DNA of 64,000 nt, taken from assembly GCF_000189635.1 (NCBI RefSeq), contig NW_002476335.1:827271-891270 (forward strand). Reading direction: 5' to 3'. The notes under the pieces are model-generated. The model was given only the letters and a program-made list of their open reading frames with translations, was not told the origin of the DNA and made no database searches. The DNA comes from Tetrahymena thermophila SB210. Taxonomy: Eukaryota > Ciliophora > Oligohymenophorea > Hymenostomatida > Tetrahymenidae. The translations under genes and the position numbers were made by a program. Positions 50,448-63,620 of this stretch are shown in pieces (within the stretch, counting starts at the first letter, position 1; the number at the start of each line of letters is the position of its first letter).

Positions 50448-53400
50448 TCACTCTTAATACTTTTGATTATAATTTTATTCCAAATTAAATTTGTATGTAT
50501 TAAAATATTTTGATTAAATGTACTCAAATAGTTAATTAAAGTCAAAATCATTTTTAAGTTTTGCTATCTCAGTTTCAAATTTTATCTTTAAATCATCTTA
50601 TACATTATTGTAAATAACTATTAGTCTTTAGATACATTATTATCTATCTTGAGCACTTTTATCTTATAAATCAATAATTAGTTTTTATATAATTTCAAAA
50701 ACTTTTTACATAAATTTATTATAAATTTCATCATATTATATATTTTTTTTTAAAGCTTTTGAAAGTTTTTATTGAATGATTTTTGGAGGGTGTAACAAAA
50801 ATGAATTCTCTTAGGTATTATACTATTCTAAAAGTCCATTTATTCTTTATTAAATGCTCAATTAAATTTATTATATTGCTTAACTAATCTCGTTATGTTC
50901 ATCTATGATTTGTAAAATCTAGTTTATTTCTTTAATATGCTCTATTTAATTTTCAGCTTCATAAAATTCAAAGTTAAAAATTTAAGCCCTTATTAATTCT
51001 AAAAAACTGTTTATTTTTTCCATATAAATTTATTTTATTTTACTTTGTTATCTTTATTGTTCAATCATGTTTTGTTCAGTTTAAATTTTAATATCTTTTG
51101 AAAAAATTAATTATACTTATTATATTTTTTTTAGATTCTCTACTAGTGAAACAATTAAATCTTTTTCAAGCTTTCTACTTAAAGTAATTGCTTATTAATA
51201 AGCATGATCAAGTAATTTATGTATTTAAAAATGAATTTCAGTTTTTATTTACTTATTTAAGCTTTCATTAAACTCATTATTTAATAATTCTTAATAAACC
51301 TAAATAAAATTATGTTTTTCAATCTATAGAAAAATATTTTCTTTATCTTATTTGTATTTTTCATTTAGCAAGCTTTAAAATTCAGAGCTTCTGTCAAAGA
51401 TTTTGTTTTCTCCTACAAAAAATTCTATAAGCCCTAAAGATTTTTACAGCATAATTTTTAACTTTACTTCTTCAACATCAAAATAAGGAGGATAAATGTC
51501 ATCAATATTCAATTTAAATATAAATTATTTTATATTGCTCCTATATTTTTTGATAAGATTCTACCCTTTAACTAATTTAAATACTTTAGGATACTCCTCA
51601 AGATCGGATAAATCCTACAGTAGTTAAGCCAATTTTTAGCAATTATAAGGTATTTCTTTAATGTTTATAACTTTAGCGTTTTCTATTTTCTTAAATGTCT
51701 TACTTATTTCTTAATTTAAATCATCTCCATATTATTATATTTGTTTATTGAGATCTGTTTTGATTTAAGACGCTCTTTCTTCACAATAGTTTCCTTTCAG
51801 ACAGAATTTTAAAAAATTTAGATATCTTTCAACTAATTTTAAGTCTAACTTTTATAATGAAATATCATTAGAATTCTCTTCTAAAATTTATCTTTCTTGA
51901 CATGAGGTATTTTTTAGATTTAAATTTAAAAATTACTAAATCTTAGTTAAATTTTAATCAATAGATTCTATAAATTTTTGTTAAGAATATGTCCTATACT
52001 CAATTAATTTTCCATCTAATGCATCTAATGGAGACATTTTAACAAGTTGCTAAAGTAATTGTGAAGCAGTTTTATAATTTTACAAATTTTTTACATTTAA
52101 ATTTAATTCAGTGATTTATATTTAAATTGAAAGATAAAACTATCTCAAATTTTCTGAAATTTCTTTGATCATATTATCATACATTTTAGATTTATGATAT
52201 TGATCTATCCATTAAGCTTCTTTTAACTAATTTACAGTATTGCTAATTTAAAAAAAATTAATATTTAACAAATTCTAATCTAAAATTAGATTATTTTTTA
52301 TATTTTGTTTTAGGAATTCAAGTTTTTATGAAATTTTTTCTAAAGTATTTTCAAAAATTTCAGATGTAACATTTTCTAAACCCTTAATTTTTTTAATTTT
52401 ATACATTTAATCTATTAGTATTTCACATTCTTTAAAACAATTGATTGACTAATCACTGAGAATTTAATAAATTCTTTAGCTTATTTTTTAGTAGTACTGA
52501 ATGACATAAGATAACAAAATCTATCTTAACTTTTAAATATAATTGACTTTTATGTGTTTCTTTAATTCTCCTATTGATTATAATTAATCAATAAAAGAAA
52601 ACATTTATTCTATTTTATCTAAATCTTCATTTTCTAAAATATATTTTAGTAGTAATTGGCTTTAGCTTTTAATTAATTCATCTAAATGGTTTTTGAAACT
52701 ATACACTGTATTTTCATATTTATCTAAACAATACTTTTCATTTAAATAATTCTTACAAAATTCTGAGAAGGTTTTTATTTCTGTAAGAAGTGATATAATT
52801 TAGTGAAAATTATTGTTTTTCAAAACTTTTTAACAATCTATAACTAAATTTTCTATTTTAAATTATACTTCTTAGCAAAGATCTGTCATTTTTTATTAAA
52901 TTTCAGGAAATTCTTAAGTAAAAAATTTAATATTTTAAATTTTGTTGATAGTTTATTGGCTATTAATACTATTTAAATTTAAATCTACTTTTACATTTTT
53001 AAGAGTATCTTTTAAATTTTTAACTGCAGCAGAAGCATTAATAGAAAGATTTTATAAATGGTCTTGCCTTAAATTTTCTACCTCTTACAGTTACTAAATA
53101 AGTTATTTATAGCATAATAAATCTTCACTACTTAGCTTAATTTAATTATTTAAAATATTATTAAATGATTGAGTTACTTTTGTATAATTTTAAGTAAGCT
53201 CACTGATCAATACCTTAATACATTCTTAGTAAGTTTGCAGTGCAAAATCTTATAGTTAGTTCTTAATTAAAAATTTTAATTAGTTTAATCTGTACCCAAT
53301 TAATTTATAATCATTCCTATTAATAGCAGAAATTATATTTTCTTTATGAAGCTTAACTTGATTTAAAATGTTTGTTTTTGCATTTTCAGATAAAGAAAAT

Positions 53401-54912
53401 TTAAATATTCCAAAGCTATTTTATATTTCACTTTCCTTAAGTAATTACTTTAAAATTAAAACTTAAGGATTATTTTAGGAGTCAATTCTTAACACATCTT
53501 TCTTTGTTTTTTCTATCATATCTTCTAAAATTAATAAAGCGTTCTAATTAAAATTTTTATTTTCCTTGAATAGATTACTTTCTTTTAAATTCTTTAAATA
53601 TTCATGTATATTTTCATTTATAGGGAATTCTGTGAAAATATAAGAAAAACAACTTATTTTATCTGGTATGTTATTAACTAAATTTGATAATAAACTGCAA
53701 AGAGAAAATATTTCCTCTCCATTTTCTTAGTTTTTTTGGTATAAAATGAAAGGTCTAATACTTTTACATTTCTTCATAATTAAGTCAATTCCTATTATAC
53801 AAGCTATTTCTGTCTCAGTTTCAATTAATTCTTTGAAATTAGGTATTTTACATAAAATTATTGATTTTTCTGTTAAACTTTCTCTCTCCTTTAATAATAC
53901 TGGCTAAGTTAAAAACTGAAAAGCCTCAAGCTCTTTTTTAAATTCAAAAGTTATTTTTTAAGCTTATTTTTATATTAAATTAAAAACTGGTTACTTTTAA
54001 CCTTTATTAAATCTTATCTCATTATTTTTTTCTTATATTTTAGAACCAGCTATTTATTAAATGACTTTAGATTTGTCAGATTCATTTGTTCCTAAAAATA
54101 GGATTATATCTTAGCCATAATATAAATTTGAATTGTCTTAATATTCTAACTCAAATTATTATAATATATCTATATCTAATGGTTTTATTATTTTCATAAG
54201 ACATTAGCAGCAAATAAGAATTTATTCAGAATTTTAAGATTAAACAAATATTTTTAAATTTTCAGCAATTTTTCTAAAATCTAATTGATTATTATAGTCT
54301 ATTAAGAGTTATTCTTCTAATTATTTTATTATGTTTAATAACAAATTTTATTTTTGTTCATCAATGCAGTTTATTTCTCTTTTAAGAGTTTAATTAGTTA
54401 ATTTTATTAAAAGTGATTATTCTATCAATTCAAGAAGGATTTTTTCGCTACATAAAGGTAACTATGAAATACTTTGCATAACTTTAAGTAAATCCTAATT
54501 TTTTGGAAATTCTATGTTCAATTTATTATTCTGCGAACCATCAAAACTTTCTTCCTCAGAATACATTTTATACATATTTATTTATAATTTAAAAAATGAT
54601 GATTTAATTGTTGTAATTATTTAATGAATCCCTATTGTAAATAGAGTTTCTTTCTCCTTTAATTTAGCTAATATTTATCTAAACTCTTATTTAGCAAGTA
54701 TTTTAATATAACTTTCAATAATTTTAAAAGGAGATAAACTTAAAAGAAACTTAAAATGGTGTTTTATTTATGAAGTCAAATTTACAAATATTTAGAAATT
54801 CTTTGTAGTATTTATTGTCTTGATTATCTTAATTATTCTAATTATTATTATTAAATTTCAATTATGAATTACTTTTATATTAAATTTTGATCAAAATAGC
54901 AAACTGTATCAT
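50448..54912 (-). CDS. Giant coiled-coil protein with degenerate P-loop, ~1467 aa
   Basis: One frame is open without TGA from about 54678 to 50448. A first exon 54912-54740 joins through a 61-bp intron (donor GTTTAT, acceptor TTTAG) to give 1468 codons. If that exon is wrong, the start is ATG 54575 or 54566. Near 54065-54115 the sequence DIILFLG-TNESDKSKVI reads like the strand-loop-helix of a P-loop NTPase, but the Walker A glycine before Lys is Asp (GTNESDKS, canonical GxxxxGKS). The remainder is over 1000 residues of Leu/Lys/Glu/Gln/Asn helices typical of coiled coil. There is no membrane segment. Function is unknown; the NTPase fold may be an inactive scaffold. Confidence 0.8.
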
Positions 54913-55627
54913 AAAAGATAAAATAAAAGTATTTTATTTATTAATATTTTTTTTATTAACTCAAATAATTAATTATTAAAAAATAAAATAATGGTAACAT
55001 TCAAAAATTAGAATAAATTATCATGTCTTATTTTTATTTAATTTAAAAATGTATATGATTTTAGAGATTATATTGATTTATCAAATAAATAAATAATTTG
55101 CAGCTTATTAAATATTTTTTTGATATTTTAGAAAATTATTCAAGTGATTATAATTTCAATAATTAAAATAGAAAATTATTAACTGAATCCCTTTATTTCT
55201 ATTAGTTTTTTTTGTTTTCCTGGTCTATTTCAAAACAATAAATTTTATGGTAAAAAAGTATTATGTGATATATCAAAAAACTTAAGGTTGTGATAAATTT
55301 ATTCATTAGATTTATAGTAATATGAATTTTATATAATTAAATACTGTAAGAATAAATAAATAGACAGATTAAAAAGATTGAACAATAGTATTGGTTTTTA
55401 TGAAGTATTTAGTAAGTTAATTATATAAATTTTAAATATTTTTTAACAATTTTAATTCTATATTTTTTGTTGGTTCTTTATATAATTTTGTATTTTTTAG
55501 AATTGAAGTAATTATTATACAGAAGAGAAAGGAGAGAGAGAGTCTAATGATATAAGTAGTTTATTATATAAAATGTTATCAGTTAGTCTATAGATGAGTT
55601 AATACTTGCCAAAAATAATTATAAGAT
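54913..55627. other. AT-rich intergenic spacer
   Basis: About 700 bp upstream of the coiled-coil gene and downstream of the small - strand gene. Includes a short AG-rich run near 55520-55545. No gene. Confidence 0.5.
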
Positions 55628-56308
55628 TCAGTAAACGTAATTATTACAATCTATATTAGAAGATTTAGTTACAAGATTTAGATTAATTCTTCTTTGAAGC
55701 AGTTTTGAGGTTAATGTTAAATTCTAATTAATTTTCTTGGCTTATCTATCTTATACTTTTGATCTTACTACTTTAACATCCAATAATTTTTTTTCTACAT
55801 CATTAGATACTTGATAGGCTTTTTATTTATTATTTTTTTTATTATGTGAATAATCTAGACCTTCATAGTCTAAATCGTTAGAGCTATTTTGGCTGGATTC
55901 TTCTCTATATTAAATTTCATTAAGTTCTATTTCCATTTTTTAAAGGGTTTACATTCTTATTTTGTGATAGAAATCGTGAATTATGTCCTCTGGACTCACC
56001 ATTTTAATATTGTTTCTATCTAACCATTCGTTTATTCTCATTTCAACATCATTAGATTCATCTAAAATAAATTATTCTGATTTCAAAACATTTGTATCGT
56101 CATTTTATTATATAAAATGGTTATTATTTTAGAAATCTTCTCTTGAAAAATAGGACACTTTTTCATGGATTGGAGAGTTAGTATTAGAATATGAGTCACT
56201 TTAGTTATATAAATGATCATTTTGATTAAGCTATAATTAAGGGAATTGAGATGCTTAGGATTCAAAAAAAAGACGATTAAGTTTGATTTTTTTTCTTGGA
56301 TTGGTCAT
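55628..56308 (-). CDS. Hypothetical protein, 226 aa
   Basis: A single-exon ciliate-code ORF of 227 codons from ATG (56306-56308) to TGA (55628-55630). It begins with a basic patch (MTNPRKKIKLNRLFFE). A Ser/Asn/Gln-rich linker follows, then a likely folded part with ESNDVEMRINEWLDRN and a Glu-rich helix, then a basic C-terminal helix (VVRSKVQDRQAKKIN). There is no signal peptide, membrane segment or recognised domain. The mixed composition and amphipathic helices argue against chance. The basic start could be a nuclear localisation signal, which is a guess. Confidence 0.65.
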
Positions 56309-57873
56309 TTTAGATTTGTTTAAAAAAGGTGTTTATTAATATTGATTTAGAAATAGACAAGATTGAGTTTTATTTAAAATTTTAAAATATTAAGTTTTTT
56401 TTGATATTAATTTATTATAAGCTAGAAGAAAATAAAAACCAAATTGTGCTAAAGTTAAATAACAGACTTAAATTAAGAAAAATGAAATTAATTAAAATTT
56501 GTTCATTATCCTAAATTATTATTATAGAGCCGTAATCAGAAAATATAGGAAAGAAAACAAAAAACTGAATTAATTTATCAAGTAAATGACTCAAATAAAA
56601 TAAATTCATTCATAAGGGATATATATGAAATCTGATGGACAATTAAAGAAACCAAAAAAATATTAACTATTTGATGAGAAAAAGAAAGAAAATATGTATT
56701 TCTGTTTCATCTATCAACTTAGTGATAAAATAAGAATAATACTTTTTTTAATTTCATAATTGAGAAGTGCTTTGTATTTTATAGACTTAAAAAAAATCCC
56801 AGATTAAATAAATTTTTGAAAACAAGCACCATTTAATACCAAATGTGATAGAAAGGACCGAGTAGAAAGAGAATGAATTAAATTGATATTAACAAATTCT
56901 GTTATGTTAAATAAATTTTGAATTTTAAACGTGCTTTATTATTTATAACAAATACTCGATTTATTAATACGTTTTTTCAAAGATTTAATTTATCCTCAAA
57001 AAACCTCAGATTTTGTAAAGAAAATATTAAATTAAATAATTTGATGAACAGGAAATTTACAGAAATTGTATTTCATATATTTGTTATTTTTTATGTTATC
57101 AAAAAATATTTACTGATTTTACTGATTAATTGTCTATCAAATTGTATTATTAAGATATATTTGTTATTTATTAATTACAGATTAAATGCTCCTTCTATTT
57201 TGAATCAAAAAGTAAGATAGAAGAAAAAACTAATTTTTTTCATGCTTATTTGAATAAATTGTGAAAAATTTCAATAAATTTATATGAAAAAAATAATTTA
57301 CTCTATTAATGTAAGAAAGTAAGCAAAATGTTTAATAATAATTTAATTTACATTGATTTTAGTTTTATGTATTATACTTTCAATTTATATTCAAATACGC
57401 TTTCTATAATTTAGATAATTAATAAAATTATTTGAATTTAGACTCAATAAAGGAAAGAAATTAATGAAAATATTTTGTTATGTAAAGAATATTTATCATT
57501 CATTTAAACATAAAGACAAGCACTCTTAAGCAGGGCATACTTAATCTATAATTAGAATCTATTTTTTGTATTTAAGTTTTATTAACCCGGATGTTAAGTT
57601 CTCTTTTAAACAATTTGTAAACAATTTATCCTCCTTGAAAAGAAACAATAAATATAATTTTTATTTTATTAAATTATTTTAGGCATATTAATTTTTATTA
57701 AAAATAAATAAGTTTAAATAATATTTTTAATTTATTAAAAAATAATTTTCTTAATTTTATAATAATGAATATTACAAATATTTATTATTTAATTCACACA
57801 TTTAATTATGCGATCATCTTAAATATAATTATTTTATTTTTTCTATCCTTTTAAAACAAAATTTCCATTTCTT
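56309..57873. other. AT-rich intergenic DNA with a weak ORF
   Basis: Spacer of 1.5 kb. On the + strand, 56873-57253 is a 126-codon ciliate-code ORF from ATG to TGA. Its C-terminal half is hydrophobic (YLLILLINCLSNCIIKIYLL). It could be a small membrane protein but has no other support, so I leave it as a candidate. Confidence 0.35.
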
Positions 57874-60800
57874 TCAATATGATATCCTGATAATTTAAGC
57901 TATTTAACTTTTTAGTATTCTAGTAGTTGGTAGAATTGTAGAGAAGAAAGCACAAATAAATGATGCGACTGACATAACAGCAAGCATCATATAAGGGAAT
58001 ACAAATTAAATAGGGAGATCAGTGAATAGAGCTCTTTAAATACTCATTGTAAATCCAATAGCAACACCTACTATGGTTCCTATAATGCAACTACTAAATA
58101 CTAAAGTGAATGCTTCAAAAAAGTATATTGTTTTCATTCTAAAAGTAGTAATTCCAATCGCTCTCAAGACAGCGATTTCTTTCGTTTGTTCCAGAATATT
58201 TGCAGTCATAGAAGAAACAAGAGAAAAAAATGATAGAATCATCACTATTACACAAATAACTGTAAAAATAATATTAATTAGCTTCTTTTGTTGTAATGTG
58301 CTTGACAAAGTATCATTATAATCCCATACATTTGCTTCAATTCCTTTATGTTTTAATTAAAAAATTTTCAAAATTTAAGTGTTTTTATCATAAAACGTTC
58401 TTATTTAAGTTAATTAATTAAATATTAAAAAAAACTTATATTTAATACTTAATCAGTAACTTTTAATATCTAAAATCTTATAAAATCTAATGTAAAACAT
58501 TAAACGAAAGATAATTTGTTGTTTATTTCAATTTATTTAATCATGGTATTTAAAAAATATTTCAAAAATTATTTTTTTATCTTGCCAAATTTTAAAATTA
58601 CTTTGCATATTAATTTCTTGAGTAAGAGTCTCATAGAGTTACTACCTGCAAGAACTATGAAATTTAAAGAGTAGCTTTTGCATAGGTATATCGTTAGAGC
58701 TGTCTATTAAATCTCCTATTATATTCATGAACGAAGGAAGTGAAATAGCTATATTTTGTCTGTTGACTGATGGTAGGCCACTATAAGTTAATCCTGGCAT
58801 TTATTTTGATATTGCTGAAACTCTTGTTAAGAAAGCCAATGAACCGGTATGATTGTAAGCTATATTCAGTAAAGGATTTTGATGGTCTATAGTATTGTAG
58901 AATATTTTCTAATAGGTCTAACCTAATAACATTGACTGAGAACCTCTTGGAGTATATAACTCTCTTACCACATCTAAATCTGAATTAGATGATTGAACTG
59001 TTTCTTCAAATTCTTCTCTAAAAGTAGTATCCAAAAAGTTTGGTGAAATTCCAACAACATAAGGATAAACTTCATATACTTTACCATAATGAGTTAGAAA
59101 AGTTCTATAGTAACCTAATTATGTAAATTTGTTTTAATTAAAATAATTAAAAATGTAATATAATTTTATTTAATTCTTAAGTCTTTAACTTTATATGATT
59201 TAAATTATGATATCTGATAGAGATATAAGTTTGAGATTTACAATCTAAATGTTAAGACAGAGATAATAAGATAAATATAATTAGATTTTTTGTTTTTCTT
59301 AAAATTATTCAATATTTAATTAAATAAATGAATTCTTATCAAAATATATTCCTAAAGAAGCTATAAAAAACTCCTATTTTTAAAAAAATAAATAATGACT
59401 AATAAATTTTTTTTTGTACCTTTTTCATTCAAGTATCTGTTTAAGTTTACAGTTTACCATGAATGAGATATCACGCAATCACTTAATTTTTCTTTGATAA
59501 TCTTCTCAAAAATAGGTACACTGAGATAGTTACTATTTTAATTCTAGACTGTCATGTAAGCTCCCCTTGACTGTCTCGTTACAAAATCAGCAGACTCTAT
59601 TTAAACTGTCATTGCAGTCCAAACAAAAATAACAAAAGCTATACTTAGACCATAAATTATTGCAGTTCTTCTGTTTTTTAAGCGATGTGAAGCTAAATTT
59701 TTAATGACAATTGTTTTTATAGCACTTTTGGCCCAAAAGAGGCAAAGATGGACAACAAACCTTTCAATTAAATATTGTACATTAAGAGCTAATAGAATGC
59801 ATCCAACAAGTAAGCCGATTAAAATCCAGAAAAATATATTTATCAAAAGAGCAAAATCGAATGATAAAAGAGCAAGCGGTAATAAGTAATAAATAGAAAC
59901 TCCAAACATTGAGCTTATTAAAGCAAAAGAAATAACTCCCCAAGGGAACGATTTTCCTTCTACATCAATCTCTATTTTAACAGCTTAAGATTTAGAACGT
60001 TGTTAATCAATAGCAATACTTAGTGTTTGTTAAAGAGCTTGCTTAATAGGAATGATAGAAGAAACTAAAGGAATCAAAATACCTATTATTAAAATTTCAA
60101 ATAGTAAATTAAAAAAAATCTTTATTAATTTTCAGTTATATTATTTAACATAACTTAATATTCTTTTTTTGAATCAAAAATAGAATAATATTTATCTTTA
60201 AACAGATACTGTTAGATACTAAAGTAATTTCTAAATTTTTTTTTTAATCCAGCCAGAAAATTTTTAAAAATACAGTAAAAAATCATAATAATAAAAATTT
60301 CTAATTTCTAAACAACATCTAAATAAATTAAATCATAAGCAGTAGCAAATTTAGTTCAAGAGTTGAAAAAAAATTTTAAATTCTATAAATTTATTTAAAT
60401 TTGATCTGAAAATTAATTTCAATTTATTAAATGCTTCTTTGAAACTAATCCAATATGTTTTTATTTTAGTTAAAAATAATTTTAAATGATTGTTTAAAAA
60501 TTGTTAAGATTAATATAGAAACTTTTAGCTTTGTATGAATTTTAAGTATTTTTAATAGAAAATTATCTATTTTTAAAATTAATTAAATAACTTGCTTAGA
60601 TTTTTAATGATTTTTATTTTTAAGAAATATAAATCAATCAATTATCAATTGATTATTTTCCAGCTCATTTTGATAAAATCTATCTAATTGAATTTTATTT
60701 AAATTTTTAATTTTCTGAAATAACGCAAATAGATTTTTATTGTTTTATTATATTAAATTACTTATAAAGTTTAATTTAAATTTTAAATGAATAAATAAAT

Positions 60801-63090
60801 TTTTCTAGTAATTTATTTTCGTTTATTTATTCAAATTCTTAAAATCTTATTTGATATTTTGTAAGTTTTTATTCTATTTTAAATATTGTTTATGATTATG
60901 TAATTTAAATGTTACCTAAACATAAGCCAAATATGATTGCATTATTAGTAGGATAAATACTTATTACTGCTCCTACAGCACTTTATAGCTGATCAGAAAC
61001 AATAAACAATAGTGGAATTGTCAAAAAGAATCCAAATAAAACAGCAGGAAGCACAAAGGATAAACTTTGTATAATAATTAACTAAATAACTCCAATTTTA
61101 TTCAAACCTAATACCCTTAAAACACCAAGTTCGTAAGTCTTTGTTTCAACAGAAACAAGTAATAAATTATAGAGCAGCATTACACTCAATATAAATAACA
61201 CAAATATAATTAAATTGAGGACTATACCTAGGAACATTCCAGCAAATCTTGTCCCGTATAATTCATCCAAAACAGGCCAATACATATCAATTGGGTAAAC
61301 TCCAAGATCATATACAACATTAGAAGCAAACTTGGTTATTGTATACTAAATATTATCATAATTACTATCTATATAAATTGAATCTCTATCTTTTAAATTC
61401 ATTTTTATCTTAAAAGAAAAAATTTAAATAAAAACGTATGGAATAACAATCAAATTAATTTACTAAAGTTGTATAATATTCTGGTTTTTATTGTAAAACA
61501 AAATCATAAAACTTTTTCCCTTAAGTCTACATAAATGTTCTCTTTGGTGCAGCATATTTTGTAATATAAGTAAGTAGATATTTAAAATCAGCAATTAGAA
61601 AATGATCTAATGTTTCGCTACCAAACTTTCCTCCTTCACTTGAAAATATATGAGCTACCTTAAATGGCACTACCATAAATGTTTGTTCTATCCTTTAATC
61701 CTATTTTTAATTCAATTTAATATACTTTAATTTTTTTGTTTAAATTATCTTAAATTTTAAAAATATTTTTCTTTAAAATATATATAAACTTAAATTACCA
61801 ATACTGAATGTAAAAATTTATAAGTAAAAACCTAATTTTCTGTAGTTTATTAATATTATAAATATATTATTTAGCTAAATTATCAAAAATAACAAATCAA
61901 ACAGGGCTAACCTGTATTTTATTAAGTTTAAATATTAATCATAATTTATTTAATTCATGATTTTAGATATAAATTGAACTTTTATAATGTATTTATTGAA
62001 TTAATAATGTCTTTTCAATATTAATTTAATAATATTTTCAGTTAAAAATTTGCTAACTTTTTAAAACATAATCTATGCTCAATTACCTTTTATTAGCCCT
62101 TTATTTCACTCTTTAAATTTTAACAATAAATTGATTCAAAATGAGGAGAGCACATTTATTCAACTAAATTATAGATAATTTGCTAAAAATCATTTGTCTT
62201 AAAGTAGACTGTCTGCCCAATTTCTAGTCCTTTAAGTAGAATTTAAAAATGAGTTACATTTTTACTTCAATAAATATAATAATAATTCATTATAGTAAAA
62301 ATATTACCCATTTGTATTTAGAGATTTTTATGAATAGTAATTTCTCCTTCTTTCATTTCTTTTATTTCCCAAGATGTACCTAAACCTATTTCTTTTTCCT
62401 TTTATTAATCTATAAAATGCAAAATTCCTTTTTTTTACATTTTACAATCTTAAGCAGTGTCATATATAGTCTATAAAGAGCTATTGTCTATATTGCATAA
62501 AATTTAAGAAGAATCTGCCACTAAATTTCCATTCATTATAAATCTTGGAGATGTTTATTCAGCTCTATAATCTTTTAAAATTTCATTAACTCTAGTAAAA
62601 TTTAAAAACGATGATTATGCCAAAGGGCCAGCTATTTTATATCAATAATAAAATGTTTTAAATATTTTCCTATTTAAAATAAACAAATAAATGAATAAAA
62701 AAACTGCTACTAAATTAGCTACTAATATTTTTTTAAAACAATAAAATACTTTCTATCTTTATCTTATATTGATGTTATATTATTTATAAATAACTTATTA
62801 AAATGTATGTTACGATTAAGAATCTGTGAAGATGGTCTGATTTCAAAATCGCTTTAACCATTATTAGATTCAGCTGCTGATAGAAATATAATTGGAGCCC
62901 TATCGATAACACTTTATGCTACACCAGCAGCTGCGACAACAATAGTTACTGAGAAAAAAGCTAAACAGAAATAGCATAATCTTCTTTTGAATTCTAAGTA
63001 TGCATTCCTTAAATAATATCTAATAGAGCTTTATAAGCTTTATTGGACTAATATTTATTTATAAAATTCTTTGCTTGACTCTTTAGTCAT
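57874..63090 (-). CDS. Two-module FtsX-like permease protein, 1039 aa
   Basis: Eight exons: 63090-62814, 62631-62308, 62229-62087, 61700-61464, 61408-60916, 60082-59420, 59114-58602 and 58343-57874. Phases close to 1040 codons. A first membrane segment lies near residues 37-55 (CYFCLAFFSVTIVVAAAGV). After a large extracytoplasmic-type region, an FtsX module follows (VETKTYELGVLRVLGLNKIG), then central membrane segments with KNLASHRLKNRRTA. A second large soluble region and a C-terminal FtsX module (EQTKEIAVLRAIGITTFRMK) end the protein. Two FtsX modules around soluble domains is the plan of bacterial MacB/ABC3-type permeases, which partner ABC ATPases. No ATPase is adjacent. The 834-bp intron 5 is the longest. 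Confidence 0.88.
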
Positions 63091-63620
63091 GGTTCCTCAA
63101 TATGAATATACAAAGCTTTAGAATATATTCCAATTGAGATGTCTATAAAAACTCTTTATATTAAAATTTAAATTTTAGTTGAAAAATAAATTTCTATCAA
63201 AAAAATAATCGATATCAATCAGAAATAAACACGAAATAAACAAGATTATCAATCTCTTTTTATTTTAATAAGATTCTATTAATTAATCAAATAGTAACTA
63301 AAAAGTTTATTTTCAAAAAAGGACTTCAATATTATCTTAATTTTTTTACTCTTTTTGATTACATATAAAACACTCCTTTTGAAATCTGATATAAAATTTA
63401 AAAATAAAGTAAATTTTACATTAATATTTTTTTAAATTTTAATCCAATAAATTCTATTTTAAAATTGTTTAAAAATCAACAATTCTAATGCAATTATTTT
63501 CATATTAAATAGAAATTTATTATATTAAAACAACCAATAATTGAATTTTATTTAAATTTAATTGTTATGATATCTTTAATATTTAATTGAAAATTCTTTT
63601 AATGTGTTATTCAGCTTCAT
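63091..63620. other. Subtelomeric spacer
   Basis: 530 bp of A/T-rich DNA between the start of the FtsX-like gene and the telomere. It should contain that gene's promoter. No repeat or gene is seen and the change to telomere at 63621 is abrupt. Confidence 0.6.
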
